Positions 62,598 through 64,000 of a DNA stretch of 64,000 bases are shown piece after piece; positions within the stretch are counted from its first letter, which is position 1, and each line of letters opens with the position of its first letter. The DNA is taken from assembly GCF_035956715.1 (NCBI RefSeq), contig NZ_CP108381.1, positions 4,992,001-5,056,000 of the forward strand. Direction: 5' to 3'. Under the pieces are notes generated by a model. The model had not been told where the DNA came from, did not search any database, and worked only from the letters and a program-made list of their open reading frames with translations. This stretch comes from Nocardia sp. NBC_01329. GTDB lineage: Bacteria; Actinomycetota; Actinomycetes; Mycobacteriales; Mycobacteriaceae. The position numbers were made by a program, and so were the translations under genes.

Positions 62598-63328
62598 GCA
62601 CTGTGCTGCTACGCCGGGTCCCGGTGACCAGCCCGGTCCACAATCTGTGGGCCGGGACCAAGATGATCGCCACGTTCCTGATCAGTCTGCTGCTGATGAT
62701 CCTGCCGAGCTGGCCGATCCTCGGCATCATGATCGTGTTCCTGATCGCGATCGGCATCGTGGCACGGTTGCCGCTCGGAGTACTGCCCCGCCTGCCGTTC
62801 CTGTTCTGGCTGCTGATCGGAGCGGGTGCGCTGATCAATGTGCCCGTCGGCGGCACCGCCGTACTGCGCTACACACAAGTGGTCGTGTTCGGACTGATCC
62901 TGGTGGCCGCGTCCATGCTCGTCGCGTGGACCACCCCCATGAGCGAAATCGCTCCCGCGCTGGCCACTCTCGGCCGCCCACTACGCAAACTACGGGTCCC
63001 CGTGGATGAGCTCGCGGTCGTGGTCGCCCTGACCCTGCGCGGACTCCCGCTACTGCTGGAGGAGATTCGTATCCTGCGCGCCGCCCGCCGGCTACGCCCC
63101 AAACCCGATCTGCTGCATCGCACCACCGATCCGGTGATCGATATCCTCACCGCCGCCATGGCGGTATCCACCAGGCGTGCCGGGGAACTGGGTGAGGCGA
63201 TCACCGCACGCGGCGGGACCGGTCAGCTCACCGCACGCCCGGCCGGCCCCGGCCGCAACGACGCCTTCGCGCTGGCCGTGGTGACAGTGGTATGCGCCTC
63301 GGCAGTGACCCTGGAGATCCTGCTGTAA
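62594..63328 (+). CDS. ECF transporter T component (EcfT)
   Basis: 244 residues from ATG 62594 by ATGA overlap with the ATPase fusion gene. About five hydrophobic spans, the family's LWAGTKMIATFLISLLL, and both XRX coupling-helix motifs: ILRAARRLRPK and STRRAGELGEAITARG, which bind the two ATPases. Together with the preceding gene it makes a whole ECF module of the Rv2325c/Rv2326c type. Confidence 0.9.
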   Translation: MSTVLLRRVPVTSPVHNLWAGTKMIATFLISLLLMILPSWPILGIMIVFLIAIGIVARLPLGVLPRLPFLFWLLIGAGALINVPVGGTAVLRYTQVVVFGLILVAASMLVAWTTPMSEIAPALATLGRPLRKLRVPVDELAVVVALTLRGLPLLLEEIRILRAARRLRPKPDLLHRTTDPVIDILTAAMAVSTRRAGELGEAITARGGTGQLTARPAGPGRNDAFALAVVTVVCASAVTLEILL

Positions 63329-63377
63329 GAGGCCGGAGCCACAGATCCGCACAAAGGCCGAGCCATCCGGCGCCCCG

Positions 63378-63560
63378 CTACTTCTTCTGGTCGCGTACCG
63401 CTTTCCGGGCCGCTTCCTGCGCCTTGTCCACCTGCCCGGCGTATTTGCCGCCCGTCTTCTTGTCGACCGCGTCGCCGACCTTTTCGATCAGCGGATCCAC
63501 CTTGTCCGCGTTTTTACGTGCCAAACCCAATGCCTTGTTCGCCAGGCCCTTGAAATCCAT
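63378..63560 (-). CDS. MT0933/Rv0909-type antitoxin
   Basis: 60 residues from ATG 63560. Basic helical protein: MDFKGLANKALGLARKNADK, then VDKKTGGKYAGQVDKAQEAA and RKAVRDQKK, matching the MT0933_antitox family. The partner toxin (Rv0910-like) is not visible beside it; the next gene is the ligase. It may be solitary. Confidence 0.85.
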   Translation of the reverse strand: MDFKGLANKALGLARKNADKVDPLIEKVGDAVDKKTGGKYAGQVDKAQEAARKAVRDQKK

Positions 63561-63645
63561 CGTCTGCTCCTTGTTCGGACTCGCTCGAACATCACAGTAC
63601 CCAGCGAATTCCGGACACGAGGCGCAGCACCGACGGCGACGGTGC

Positions 63646-64000
63646 TCACAGTTCGCCCAGCCACACCGGATGCCAGAACCGACCGGTGTCGGTCCAATCC
63701 ATGTACCGGACAGTTCCTTCCACTTTCGGCGTCACCCAGATGGTGTCGCGGCGTTCGTCGGCGGACATGTCGTTGACGAACGGGCTCGTCTTCCGTTCCA
63801 GCCGGTGCAGCCGCGCGGCCAGCTCGCGCATACCCGCATCGCCGAACCCCGTACCGACCCGACCCGCGTACACCAGACCATCTTCGGCCGGAATCCCCAC
63901 CAGTAGTGACGCGAACGGGCGGGCACGGCTGCGCCGCATACCGCCCACCACGACCCGCTGGGTCCGCCAGTTGCGCTGCTTCACCCAGGCGCGTCCTCGG
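63646..64000 (-). CDS. ATP-dependent DNA ligase, C-terminal (OB-fold) part, LigD-type (runs off the window)
   Basis: 118 residues to the window edge, TGA at 63646. QRVVVGGMRRSRARPFASLL, LVGIPAEDGLVYAGRVGTGF, LHRLERKTSPFVNDMS and WVTPKVEGTVRYMDWTDTGR followed by FWHPVWLGEL form the OB-fold end of the LigD ligase domain, which joins DNA ends in bacterial non-homologous end joining. The start and the polymerase and nuclease domains lie outside, so a stand-alone LigC-type ligase is also possible. Confidence 0.85.
   Translation of the reverse strand, partial: RGRAWVKQRNWRTQRVVVGGMRRSRARPFASLLVGIPAEDGLVYAGRVGTGFGDAGMRELAARLHRLERKTSPFVNDMSADERRDTIWVTPKVEGTVRYMDWTDTGRFWHPVWLGEL

Overview
The window is high-G+C actinobacterial DNA, most likely from a Nocardia or a close member of the Mycobacteriales. 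This rests on gene content: a narK-narGHJI block with an actinobacterial NarG, an EgtD-type histidine methyltransferase, an Rv1264-like adenylyl cyclase, an Rv2326c/Rv2325c-like ECF transporter fusion, an MT0933-type antitoxin, a LigD-type ligase and two siderophore-type (IrtAB/YbtPQ-like) ABC pairs. The species is an inference.

Layout. 1-5 kb: a TetR-controlled efflux locus (TetR, membrane protein and partial hydrolase diverging from a DHA2 MFS pump) with a 40-bp palindrome between, then a luciferase-like monooxygenase. 5-13 kb: accessory DNA with vapBC, relBE, decayed fragments (an MFS tail, a vapC scrap), a GbsR/MarR regulator with a strong operator, and a serine hydrolase plus membrane protein. 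13-19 kb: TetR / serine hydrolase / ABC pair in one overlapping operon. 20-22 kb: second copy of an XRE/TPR module. 23-31 kb: DrrAB exporter, a large SARP-AfsR type regulator, a ferredoxin-P450 pair, and an AraC regulator that leads into a second copy of the ABC pair (to 35.3 kb). 36-47 kb: housekeeping and cell-envelope genes (egtD, aldose epimerase, adenylyl cyclase, CocE-type esterase with a Pro/Ala tail, NlpC/P60, EamA exporter). 47-56 kb: narK-narG-narH-narJ-narI with a 5'-truncated fic gene behind narI. 56-64 kb: pseudouridine synthase, cyclic-nucleotide phosphodiesterase-like enzyme, AraC regulator, CDF metal exporter, ECF transporter, antitoxin and the end of a LigD-type ligase.

Two observations stand out. 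First, an apparently undescribed three-gene module occurs twice (about 6.0-7.9 kb and 20.1-21.9 kb). An XRE-type regulator with a long helical C-terminal region diverges from a ~105-residue protein that looks like a serine-recombinase N-terminal domain without its catalytic serine. That gene overlaps a 28-38 residue single-membrane-span peptide with the shared pattern GLPxxVLxWAxxWP. The two copies share 26-bp upstream motifs (19 of 26 identical). Second, drrAB and the ferredoxin-P450 operon, which flank a SARP regulator gene, carry matching promoter elements: four TCAG-type direct repeats at spacings of 12, 11 and 11 bp, then a conserved GACAGT ten bases further on. This suggests one SARP regulon joining an exporter with an oxidation system.

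Several promoters place the predicted transcription start on the start codon (drrA, the XRE-cupin gene at 44040, the CDF gene at 60198), so leaderless transcripts look common here. Start codons given below were chosen from ribosome-binding sites, overlaps and family length.
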